DNA from: Sulfuricaulis sp.
GTDB lineage: Bacteria; Pseudomonadota; Gammaproteobacteria; Acidiferrobacterales; Sulfurifustaceae
DNA length: 36,599 nucleotides
Assembly: GCA_030650525.1 (NCBI GenBank)
Contig: JAUSDQ010000158.1
Coordinates: 1 to 36,599, forward strand
Reading direction: 5' to 3'
Under the pieces are notes generated by a model, which was given only the letters and a program-made list of their open reading frames with translations, did no database searches and was not told the DNA's origin. A program made the position numbers and the translations under genes. This document shows, piece by piece, positions 1 to 7,030 of the stretch. Position 1 is the first letter of the stretch. Every line of letters starts with the position of its first letter.

Positions 1-638
1 AGCCGCGCGGGCGGGTAGATCGGGACCGGAATACCGCCGGCCCGCAACACACCGTAGAAACTGAAAAAATACTCCAGACTCGTGGGCAGCATGATCGCCA
101 CCGTCTGGCCGGGCAGCAGATCGCGTTTCCTCAAGCCGGCGGCCATGGCATCCGCGCGTTGCTGCAACATGGCGTAGGAAATTTCCTCTTCTTCTCCGGT
201 TTCCGCGATCAGATAGATATGCGGACGCGCGGGATGCGCGCGCACATGCCAGTCCAGGACCGTCAGCAGGGTGTTCGCCTCCGGCGGCGGCAGTTCCGTT
301 GCACCGGGAGGTGGGGGCGGTTGCGGCGCGGGTATCGCCGGCGGATGGCCGGGCCGCGCGGCCTGCACCGCACGCAGCAGATCGCGTGGCGTTTCCACGG
401 TCGCCAGCGCCCGTTCCGTGAGACTCACATTGAAAGCGCGTTCGATACGGGCGAGTAGTTCCACCCTGCCCAAACTATCGAAACCCAGCTCCCGATCGAG
501 AAGACTGTCGAGCGTTATTTCCCTGGCGGCGGCCGGGCGAGAGCGCAGCTCGGCGGCCAGGCGCCGCGTGACGTCGAGGACCTGCGCCTCGGCGTCGTTG
601 CTTCGGCTTGCTTCATTTTCCTTTTTTCCTCGAGACAT
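1..638 (-). CDS. Acyl carrier domain fused to AMP-dependent acyl ligase (C-terminus outside window)
   Basis: Reading leftward from an ATG at 638, the first ~85 residues form an acyl carrier domain with the phosphopantetheine attachment motif GFDSLGRVEL (the Ser carries the arm). A proline-rich linker (about residues 95-115) follows. The next part resembles the start of the AMP-binding adenylate-forming superfamily (HPARPHIYL, EEEISYAMLQQRADAMAAGL, LLPGQTVAIMLPTSLEYF, GGIPVPIYPP); the PVPIYPP ending is typical of fatty-acyl-AMP ligases. The inferred role is activating a fatty acid and loading it on its own carrier domain; the product pathway cannot be seen because the gene leaves the window. 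It overlaps the end of glgA by 26 bases, so translation is probably coupled. Oddity: the best ribosome site (AAGGA before ATG 616) starts in a different frame and gives only a 33-residue peptide, so the true start is uncertain. Confidence 0.8.
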   Translation of the reverse strand, partial: MSRGKKENEASRSNDAEAQVLDVTRRLAAELRSRPAAAREITLDSLLDRELGFDSLGRVELLARIERAFNVSLTERALATVETPRDLLRAVQAARPGHPPAIPAPQPPPPPGATELPPPEANTLLTVLDWHVRAHPARPHIYLIAETGEEEEISYAMLQQRADAMAAGLRKRDLLPGQTVAIMLPTSLEYFFSFYGVLRAGGIPVPIYPPAR

Positions 639-2112
639 GTCGTTTTCCCGGCGGCGTCCGATTGCCGCGCATGATCTGCCGGTAGAGCTGCAAATACTCG
701 GTGGCGCTGTGGAGCCAGGTGAAATCCTGGCGCATGCCGGTCCGCATCATTTGGTTCCACCGCCGGCTGTTCCGGCGCAGCGCGAGCGCACGGCCGATGG
801 CGGCGAGCAACGCGCCCGCGCGCGCCTCCTCGAACACGACGCCCGTGGCCTTGCCGTTTTTAATATTTTCTTCCGATGCATCCACCACGGTGTCGGCGAG
901 TCCACCGACACGCCGCACGATCGGAATGGTGCCGTAGCGCAGGCTGTAGAGTTGATTCAATCCGCACGGCTCGAAGCGCGACGGCATGAGGAACATATCC
1001 GCCCCGGCCTCGATGCGATGCGCCAAGCCCTCGTCATAACCGATGCGCACCGATAAGCGTTTGGGATAGCGGGCCATGTGGGCCCGCAGCGCTTCTTCAA
1101 AGCGCGCCTCGCCGCTGCCCAGCACCACAAGCTGTACCGGTCGCCGCATGAGCGCGGGCAGCGTTTCGAGAACCAGGTCGATACCTTTCTGCTCCACCAG
1201 CCTGCCGACCATGCCGATTAAGGCAGTTTTCGGTGCCACCGGCAGATGGTATTCCTGCTGCAGTGCGCGCTTGTTGTGGATTTTGCCCTGGGTCCGGCGC
1301 GCCGAATATTGTTTGGCGAGAAACGGATCCCGCGCCGGGTTCCACACTTCAGTATCGATGCCGTTCAATATGCCGGTCAGCCGATCGGCGCGGTGGCGCA
1401 ACAGGCCGTCGAGACCGCCGCCAAATTCCGCTGTCTGGATTTCGCGCGCGTAGGTGGGGCTGACGGTGATCAGCCGGTCGGCAAAGGCCAGCCCCCCTTT
1501 GATGAACGACATCTGACCATGAAACTCCAGGCCCTCGATCGACCAGAGCGCGGGCGGAAGGCCGAGGGACACGAATGTCTCGTGGGGAAACAGGCCCTGG
1601 TAGGCCAGATTGTGGATGGTGAAAACCGTGGCCGGGCGCTGTTGTTCCTGCGCGAGCAGCGCGGGAACGAGGCCCGTCTGCCAGTCATGACAATGCACGA
1701 CATCGGGCCGCCATTTAAGGGGTGTGCGCCCGAGCGCGAGCAGCGCCGCCACGCGCGCCAGCAGCGCAAAACGCCAGGCGTTGTCCGGCCAGAGACGGCC
1801 GCGGGAATCGAGATAAGGATTGCCCGGCCGGCCGTAAGCCGCCGGAAAATCAATTAACCAGGTGACCAGTCGTGTGCCGGGAAGCCGTCCTTCGAGCAGC
1901 TGTACTTGATCGGCCGATCCGGTGACCTGGAACTTTGCCACGGTTTTAAGCTTGCCCGCATGTGCCACGGCATCGTGATAGGCCGGCAAGAGCAGCCGGG
2001 CATCGGCACCCAGCGCGGCAAGCGCCACGGGCAAGCCGCCGACGACGTCACCCAGGCCGCCCGTTTTGATCAACGGATGAGCTTCGCTCGCGACAAAGAG
2101 AACTTTTGGCAC
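613..2112 (-). CDS. glgA: Glycogen synthase (ADP-glucose type)
   Basis: A 499-residue GT5 glycosyltransferase that transfers glucose from ADP-glucose to the non-reducing end of an alpha-1,4-glucan. The N-terminus carries the ADP-binding KTGGLGDVVGGLP motif; mid-protein are the HCHDWQTGLVPALL and TIHNLAYQGLFP segments, then ILNGIDTEVWNPA, and the C-terminal GT-B half holds GMVGRLVEQKGIDL and PSRFEPCGLNQLYSLRYGT (the conserved E and C region). Length is normal for the family (about 480-500). The start is GTG at 2112, because an in-frame TGA lies 36 bases upstream and no ATG intervenes; the ribosome site is weak. It is divergent from glgC and runs into the acyl ligase gene. The C-terminal tail (KRHVSRKKGK) is unusually basic. 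Confidence 0.97.
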   Translation of the reverse strand: MPKVLFVASEAHPLIKTGGLGDVVGGLPVALAALGADARLLLPAYHDAVAHAGKLKTVAKFQVTGSADQVQLLEGRLPGTRLVTWLIDFPAAYGRPGNPYLDSRGRLWPDNAWRFALLARVAALLALGRTPLKWRPDVVHCHDWQTGLVPALLAQEQQRPATVFTIHNLAYQGLFPHETFVSLGLPPALWSIEGLEFHGQMSFIKGGLAFADRLITVSPTYAREIQTAEFGGGLDGLLRHRADRLTGILNGIDTEVWNPARDPFLAKQYSARRTQGKIHNKRALQQEYHLPVAPKTALIGMVGRLVEQKGIDLVLETLPALMRRPVQLVVLGSGEARFEEALRAHMARYPKRLSVRIGYDEGLAHRIEAGADMFLMPSRFEPCGLNQLYSLRYGTIPIVRRVGGLADTVVDASEENIKNGKATGVVFEEARAGALLAAIGRALALRRNSRRWNQMMRTGMRQDFTWLHSATEYLQLYRQIMRGNRTPPGKRHVSRKKGK

Positions 2113-2243
2113 GGTTCCGCGGTTCCCGGAAAGATGGAAAGAAATTCAAACCGTTAGTGTATTTGAATTTGCAGGTATGTGGTAAATTCTGAAGCAGCAC
2201 TAATGGATTTATGCGCGGCAGCGCGGACAAAGGAGGGACGACC
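2113..2243. promoter_or_regulatory. Divergent glgA/glgC control region
   Basis: 131 bases between the GTG of glgA and the ATG of glgC, more AT-rich than its flanks (2140-2200). Any promoters for both glycogen gene sets must lie here or upstream within the coding regions. The only clear element is the glgC ribosome site AAGGAGG at 2230-2236, seven bases before ATG 2244, which decides that start over an ATG at 2211. A possible -10-like TAAATT lies near 2183, but no convincing -35 is paired with it, so I do not assign a promoter. Confidence 0.4.
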
Positions 2244-3512
2244 ATGTATCGGGAGCAGACCGCACGTCATATTTCGCGGCTGACGCACGACACACTGGCC
2301 CTGATTCTTGCCGGCGGCCGCGGCGCGCGCCTGAAGCAACTTACGCTGTGGCGCGCCAAACCGGCTGTTCCCTTTGGCGGCAAGTTCCGCATCATCGATT
2401 TTCCCCTGTCCAATTGCATGAACTCCGGTATCCGGCGCGTGGGCATTCTGACGCAGTACAAGGCCCATTCGCTCATCAAGCACATACAGCGGGGCTGGGG
2501 TTTCCTGCGCGGCGAACTGGGAGAATTCGTGGAGCTTTTGCCCGCCCAGCAACGCATCGAGACCTCGTGGTATACCGGCACGGCGGACGCGGTGTATCAA
2601 AACCTCGATATCATCCGCAATCACAACCCGGGCTACGTGCTGGTTCTCGCCGGCGATCATATTTATAAGATGGACTACGGTGCCATGATCGCGCATCACG
2701 TCGCCAGCGGCGCGGATGCCACCGTGGGCTGTGTCGAAGTACCGCTCGAACGCGCCGGCGAGTTCGGTATCATGAAGACCGACGAGCGTGGGAACATCGT
2801 GGGTTTCCAGGAAAAACCCAAGATGCCTGAGCCGCTGCCCGGACGCCCTGACACCGCCTTGGCCTCCATGGGCATCTATCTGTTCAACACCAAGTTTCTG
2901 TTCGAGCAGCTCATCCGCGACGCCGATGCCCCCTATTCAGCGCATGATTTTGGGAAGGATATTATTCCTTCGATCATCGAATCGTACCGCGTCATATCCT
3001 ATCCTTACCGTGACCCCGCTACCGGCAAGCAGCCCTATTGGCGCGACGTCGGCACCGTGGACGCTTTCTGGAAGGCGAACATCGAACTTGTCGGCGTCAC
3101 GCCTGAGCTCAATCTTTACGATGAGGAGTGGCCGATCTGGACTTACCAGGAGCAGCTACCACCGGCGAAATTTGTGTTCGACGACGATGACCGGCGCGGC
3201 ATGGCGGTGGATTCGATGGTTTCGGGAGGATGCGTCATCTCCGGTTCGAAGGTGCGTCATTCGCTGCTGTTCTCGGACGTCAAGGTGCACTCGTTCTGTG
3301 AAATTATCGATTCCGTCGTGATGCCCGCTGTTGAGATCAAGCGCCATTGCCGGCTGAAGAAGGTTTTGATCGATAAGGGTTGCATCGTTCCCGAAGGGAT
3401 GGTGATCGGTGAGAATTTCGAGGAGGACGCCAAGCGCTTTTACGTGACGCCGCGCGGGGTGGTGCTGGTAACGCCGGAGATGCTGGGTCAGGAGCTGCAT
3501 CATGTCCGATGA
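2244..3512 (+). CDS. glgC: Glucose-1-phosphate adenylyltransferase
   Basis: 422 residues. It makes ADP-glucose and pyrophosphate from ATP and glucose-1-phosphate, the committed step of bacterial glycogen synthesis, and feeds glgA across the divergent promoter. Near the N-terminus are the nucleotidyltransferase signature [15 protein letters not shown] and [27 protein letters not shown] and [12 protein letters not shown] follow, then the [12 protein letters not shown] catalytic region, FQEKPK, and the sugar-phosphate site segment around [12 protein letters not shown]. The last ~120 residues form the left-handed beta-helix typical of the allosteric domain ([39 protein letters not shown]). The start at 2244 is set by a strong AAGGAGG. 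The next gene starts 209 bases later, after a palindrome-rich stretch. Confidence 0.98.
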   Translation: MYREQTARHISRLTHDTLALILAGGRGARLKQLTLWRAKPAVPFGGKFRIIDFPLSNCMNSGIRRVGILTQYKAHSLIKHIQRGWGFLRGELGEFVELLPAQQRIETSWYTGTADAVYQNLDIIRNHNPGYVLVLAGDHIYKMDYGAMIAHHVASGADATVGCVEVPLERAGEFGIMKTDERGNIVGFQEKPKMPEPLPGRPDTALASMGIYLFNTKFLFEQLIRDADAPYSAHDFGKDIIPSIIESYRVISYPYRDPATGKQPYWRDVGTVDAFWKANIELVGVTPELNLYDEEWPIWTYQEQLPPAKFVFDDDDRRGMAVDSMVSGGCVISGSKVRHSLLFSDVKVHSFCEIIDSVVMPAVEIKRHCRLKKVLIDKGCIVPEGMVIGENFEEDAKRFYVTPRGVVLVTPEMLGQELHHVR

Positions 3513-3541
3513 AACCCGTCTCAAGGGCGAGGCGAAGTTGT

Positions 3542-3673
3542 CGCGCAGGTACTTAACGTACCTGCGCGCCGCCGAGCGCCCGGACATGGGTGAGCCGCGA
3601 AAGCGGCGAACGCCCGGCCAGGGATGGCCGGGCTGGACTTCGAGCGAAGCATGGATTGCGCAGCGAGAAGTCC
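3542..3673. repeat. Cluster of four palindromes between glgC and the GH57 gene
   Basis: Four perfect stem-loops follow one another in the 209-base gap. (a) 3542-3552 pairs with 3558-3568 (11 bp, loop TTAAC). (b) 3594-3598 pairs with 3603-3607 (5 bp, GAAA loop). (c) 3612-3620 pairs with 3625-3633 (9 bp, loop GGGA; CCCGGCCA arm). (d) 3635-3641 pairs with 3667-3673 (7 bp, GGACTTC arm) around a 25-base loop. An open frame runs through the region in the frame of the GH57 gene from 3590, but its predicted peptide has no family resemblance, and the strong ribosome site at 3711-3715 argues that translation starts at 3722. The whole could be a mosaic of intergenic repeats or a structured leader RNA. 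None of the stems is followed by a T-run, so it is not a simple terminator. Confidence 0.6.
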
Positions 3674-3721
3674 GGGCTGGGGTTGAACGTAGCCAACTTG
3701 GCAACGCCAGGGAGGGCGAGC

Positions 3722-5428
3722 ATGGCGGATGCTGATCGTCTGAAGGTTGTATTGTGTTGGCACATGCATCAGCCCCAGTATCGCGATCAGGTGAGCGATG
3801 TCTATCGCCTGCCGTGGACCTACTTGCATACGATCAAGGATTACGTGGACATGGCGGCGCATCTCGAGGCGGTGCCGGGCGCGCGCGCCGTGGTCAATTT
3901 CGCGCCGCTGCTGCTCGAGCAGATCGAGGACTATGCGCGCCAGGTGGATGGTTTCCTGAACGCCAGTCTGGCGATTCGCGACCCCTTGCTCGCGGCGCTG
4001 GTCAGTCCCGCGCTGCCTTCGTCGGATGACCAGCGGATGACGCTGATCAAGGAGTGCCTGCGCGCCAACGAAACGCGCGTTATCGCCCGCTTTCCCGCTT
4101 ACCGCCGCCTGGCCGACATGGCCGCCTGGGTGGTGCCGCATCCCGAATCGATGCGCTACCTGAGCAATCAGTTTCTCGCCGATCTCCTGGCATGGTATCA
4201 CCTGGCCTGGCTCGGCGAGACCGTACGGCGCGGCGACGCGCGCGTCCGACGCCTGCTCGACAAAGAAACCGGTTACTCGCTGCATGACCGTCGCGAGCTG
4301 CTCAGTGTCATCGGCGAATTGCTGTCAAACGTGATTTCCCGTTACGCGCACTTGGCCGCGCGCGGCCAAGTGGAGCTCTCCGTTACCCCCTATGCCCATC
4401 CGATTCTTCCCTTGTTGCTCGATTTCCAATCGGCGCGCGAGGCCATGCCGGAGGCGCCCTTGCCCTTGCTTGAAAGATACCCCGGCGGGGAAGAGCGGGT
4501 ACGCTGGCATATTCGCGAAGGACTCGAGACTTTCCGGCGCCATTTCGGCTTCGTGCCGGCCGGTTGCTGGCCGTCGGAAGGCGCCGTCAGCACGGCGTCC
4601 CTGAAACTTCTGGCGGAAGCGGGGTTTCGCTGGGCGGCCAGCGGTGAAAGCGTGTTGCGCAACAGCTTGGCCCAGTCCGGCCACGCGGAGCACGGCGCGA
4701 AAGAAGCCTGGCTTTATCGGCTTTATTCGGTGGCGGACAGCGGCATGAACTGTTTTTTCCGCGACGACGGACTGTCGGATCTCATCGGTTTCACTTATGC
4801 CAGCTGGCACGGCGATGACGCGGTAAACAATCTTGTGCATCATCTTGAAAATATTTCCCGCACTTGTCGCGGGCATCCCGACCATGTGGTTTCCATTATC
4901 ATGGACGGTGAAAATGCCTGGGAACATTATCCCGAGAACGCCTATTATTTTCTGAGCACGCTCTACCGCCGCCTGTCGGAGCATCCGCAGATTGAATTGA
5001 CGACCTTCGCGGATTGCCTGAAAACGGTCGCGGTGAAATCGTTGCGCGCGCTGACCACGGGCTCGTGGGTTTACGGGACGCTGTCCACCTGGATCGGCGA
5101 GCCGGACAAAAACCGCGGCTGGGACATGCTGGGTAACGCCAAGCGTGCTTTCGATGTCGCCGCCGGCCACCTCGGCCCGGAGCAACTCGAGCGGGCGCGG
5201 CGGCAACTGGCGGTGTGCGAGGGCTCCGATTGGTTCTGGTGGTTTGGCGGCGACAATCCGGTGGGAACGGTGGCTGATTTCGAGCAACTGTATCGGCAGC
5301 ATCTGACCAATCTCTATCAGTTGCTCGGACTGGAGCCGCCGGAATACCTGGCGCAGGTGTTCACGCGTGGCGGCGGCGTTCCCCAGCACGGTGGCACGAT
5401 GCGCCCTGGCCAGATATCCACCGCATGA
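3722..5428 (+). CDS. GH57 family alpha-glucan hydrolase/transferase
   Basis: 568 residues, resembling the bacterial group of GH57 proteins annotated as alpha-amylase/alpha-mannosidase. The first conserved GH57 region is at residues 12-20 (CWHMHQPQY). Later come VPAGCWPSEGAVS, AGFRWAASGES (likely to hold the nucleophile Glu), RDDGLSDLIGFTYASW and IIMDGENAWEHYPENAYYF (likely acid/base Asp in MDGEN); these assignments are by analogy, not proven. Start chosen at ATG 3722 because of GGAGG six bases upstream. Its stop overlaps the malQ start (ATGA). With no GH13 branching enzyme in the cluster, it may act as branching enzyme or as a debranching/trimming amylase on glycogen; sequence alone does not separate these. 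Confidence 0.88.
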   Translation: MADADRLKVVLCWHMHQPQYRDQVSDVYRLPWTYLHTIKDYVDMAAHLEAVPGARAVVNFAPLLLEQIEDYARQVDGFLNASLAIRDPLLAALVSPALPSSDDQRMTLIKECLRANETRVIARFPAYRRLADMAAWVVPHPESMRYLSNQFLADLLAWYHLAWLGETVRRGDARVRRLLDKETGYSLHDRRELLSVIGELLSNVISRYAHLAARGQVELSVTPYAHPILPLLLDFQSAREAMPEAPLPLLERYPGGEERVRWHIREGLETFRRHFGFVPAGCWPSEGAVSTASLKLLAEAGFRWAASGESVLRNSLAQSGHAEHGAKEAWLYRLYSVADSGMNCFFRDDGLSDLIGFTYASWHGDDAVNNLVHHLENISRTCRGHPDHVVSIIMDGENAWEHYPENAYYFLSTLYRRLSEHPQIELTTFADCLKTVAVKSLRALTTGSWVYGTLSTWIGEPDKNRGWDMLGNAKRAFDVAAGHLGPEQLERARRQLAVCEGSDWFWWFGGDNPVGTVADFEQLYRQHLTNLYQLLGLEPPEYLAQVFTRGGGVPQHGGTMRPGQISTA

Positions 5429-6900
5429 TACCGGCGGTGTTCGAAAAGCGACGCGCCGGCATCCTGCTGCATCCCACGTCGTTGCCAGGTGGAATCGGCA
5501 ACGGCGATCTCGGCGCGGAGGCACACCGGTTCGTGGATTTTCTGGCGCTATCGGGAAACAGCGTATGGCAGATGTTGCCGCTCGGTCCGACCCACAGCGA
5601 CGGTTCCCCCTATCATGCCTTGTCGCTCCATGCCGGCAATCCACTGCTCATCAGCCTGGAGCGATTGGTGGAATGGGGCTGGCTGGACAAGCACGATCCC
5701 GTCGGTGTCGAGAACGCCATCGCTTATCGTCTGGAACGTCTGACGCAGGCGCACCGTTTTTTTTCACGGCACGCTTCCCCCTCCGATCGGCAGGCCTTCG
5801 AGGCCTTTATTCAATCGGAGGCCCACTGGCTTGAGGATTACGCGCTTTATCGTGCCCTGCGACGCGAATTATCCGGTCAGGCCTGGCATCGATGGCCGGT
5901 GCCGTTGCGCGACCGGGAGCCGGAGGCGCTGGCCATGGCGCGGGTGCGTCTTATCGACAACATCGAGCAGGTTTGTTTCGAACAGTTTGCCTTCGCCCGC
6001 CAGTGGCAGGCGCTGCGGGCTCATGCCAACGAGCGCGACGTGTTGCTGTTCGGCGATGTGCCCATTTTTGTGGCGCATGACAGCGTGGACATCTGGACGC
6101 ACCGTGAGTATTTCATGCTCGATGCCGATGGCCAGCCGACCGTGGTGGCGGGTGTGCCGCCGGATTATTTTTCCAAGGACGGCCAGCGCTGGGGCAACCC
6201 GCTGTATCGTTGGGACCGCCTGCAGGCGCAGGGATTCCGCTGGTGGATCGAGCGGCTGACCACCGAGTTCAGGCGTTTCGATTTATTGCGCATCGATCAC
6301 TTCCGGGGTTTTGAGGCTTGTTGGGAAATTCCGGTAACCGAAAAAACGGCGGTGAACGGACGCTGGGTTAAGGTACCGGGCGAAGCGTTGTTTCAGGCGT
6401 TGACGACGCATTTCGGATTGCTGCCTCTGGCGGCGGAAGACCTCGGTCTCATTACGCCTGAAGTGTATGAGCTGCGTGACAAGTTTGGTTTGCCCGGGAT
6501 GATCATCTTGCAATTCGCGTTCGATAGCGGTCACGAAAATCCTTATCTGCCGCACAATCATTGCCTGAACTGCGTGGTTTATACCGGTACGCATGACAAC
6601 GACACGACGCTGGGCTGGTTTGAGGATCTTCCAGCGGAAAGACAATTGCAGGTCGTGGAATATCTCGGCTATCCGCACGAGTCGATGCCGTGGCCGCTGA
6701 TACGCGCGGCGCTGGCGTCGGTGGCGCGGCTGGCGATTGTTCCGATGCAGGACTTGCTCGGACTCGGGCGCGGGCAGCGTATGAACACACCGGGCACGAC
6801 CGAGGGGAACTGGCACTGGCGATTCGAGTGGGAACAGATCGCGCCGGGACTTGGCGAACGACTGCGGCGGATGATGCGGCTGTACGGGCGTGAACCGTAA
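5425..6900 (+). CDS. malQ: 4-alpha-glucanotransferase (amylomaltase)
   Basis: 491 residues, GH77 family. It transfers segments of alpha-1,4-glucan between chains and releases glucose, recycling short maltodextrins left by the phosphorylase. The N-terminus matches the family (RRAGILLHPTSLPGGIGNGDLG, VWQMLPLGPT, SPYHALSLHAGNP). The three catalytic residues are all visible: nucleophile Asp291 in LLRIDHFRGF, acid/base Glu338 in AAEDLG, and transition-state Asp391 in YTGTHDNDT. RMNTPGTTEGNWHWRF near the C-terminus is also typical. The start ATG overlaps the stop of the GH57 gene by four bases, so the two are translationally coupled. An ACAGGATT inverted repeat begins seven bases after the stop and separates it from convergent glgP. 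Confidence 0.97.
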   Translation: MIPAVFEKRRAGILLHPTSLPGGIGNGDLGAEAHRFVDFLALSGNSVWQMLPLGPTHSDGSPYHALSLHAGNPLLISLERLVEWGWLDKHDPVGVENAIAYRLERLTQAHRFFSRHASPSDRQAFEAFIQSEAHWLEDYALYRALRRELSGQAWHRWPVPLRDREPEALAMARVRLIDNIEQVCFEQFAFARQWQALRAHANERDVLLFGDVPIFVAHDSVDIWTHREYFMLDADGQPTVVAGVPPDYFSKDGQRWGNPLYRWDRLQAQGFRWWIERLTTEFRRFDLLRIDHFRGFEACWEIPVTEKTAVNGRWVKVPGEALFQALTTHFGLLPLAAEDLGLITPEVYELRDKFGLPGMIILQFAFDSGHENPYLPHNHCLNCVVYTGTHDNDTTLGWFEDLPAERQLQVVEYLGYPHESMPWPLIRAALASVARLAIVPMQDLLGLGRGQRMNTPGTTEGNWHWRFEWEQIAPGLGERLRRMMRLYGREP

Positions 6901-6907
6901 AAAGAAA

Positions 6908-7005
6908 AAATAGACAGGATTCACAGGATTAAAAACAGGATTAACAGGATTTCTTAAAATTCTAGAATCCTTAAATCCTGTTAATCCTGTTAATCCTGTC
7001 TATTT
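6908..7005. repeat. ACAGGATT inverted-repeat element, copy A (malQ/glgP)
   Basis: The left arm (6908-6952) has four ACAGGATT units with spacings of 9, 12 and 9 bases, preceded by AAATAG. The right arm (6973-7005) has three units in reverse complement and ends in CTATTT. The arms can form a long AT-rich stem around a short centre that contains CTAGAATCCTTAA (6962-6974), a block also found in copy C. A-rich and T-rich edges on the two sides mean that transcripts from either direction would show a stem followed by U-rich sequence, which fits a bidirectional terminator between the convergent malQ and glgP. Related copies are at 11923, 15322 and 36098. Confidence 0.9.
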
Positions 7006-7030
7006 CATTTTGCTAGAGGCACTTCACGAC

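Noticed and set aside
3590-3721. 44-codon N-terminal extension of the GH57 protein
   Set aside because: The extension is translated palindromes (GERPARDGRAGL); GH57 homology begins just after ATG 3722, which has GGAGG six bases upstream.
3502-3735. 77-codon frame overlapping the end of glgC
   Set aside because: It runs through the palindrome cluster, has no recognisable protein character, and GH57 has its own strong ribosome site; it is a by-product of the repeats.
6908-7005. CRISPR-like array
   Set aside because: Units are 8-9 bases, arranged as opposed arms with no unique spacers of 30-40 bases and no cas genes; it is an inverted-repeat element.
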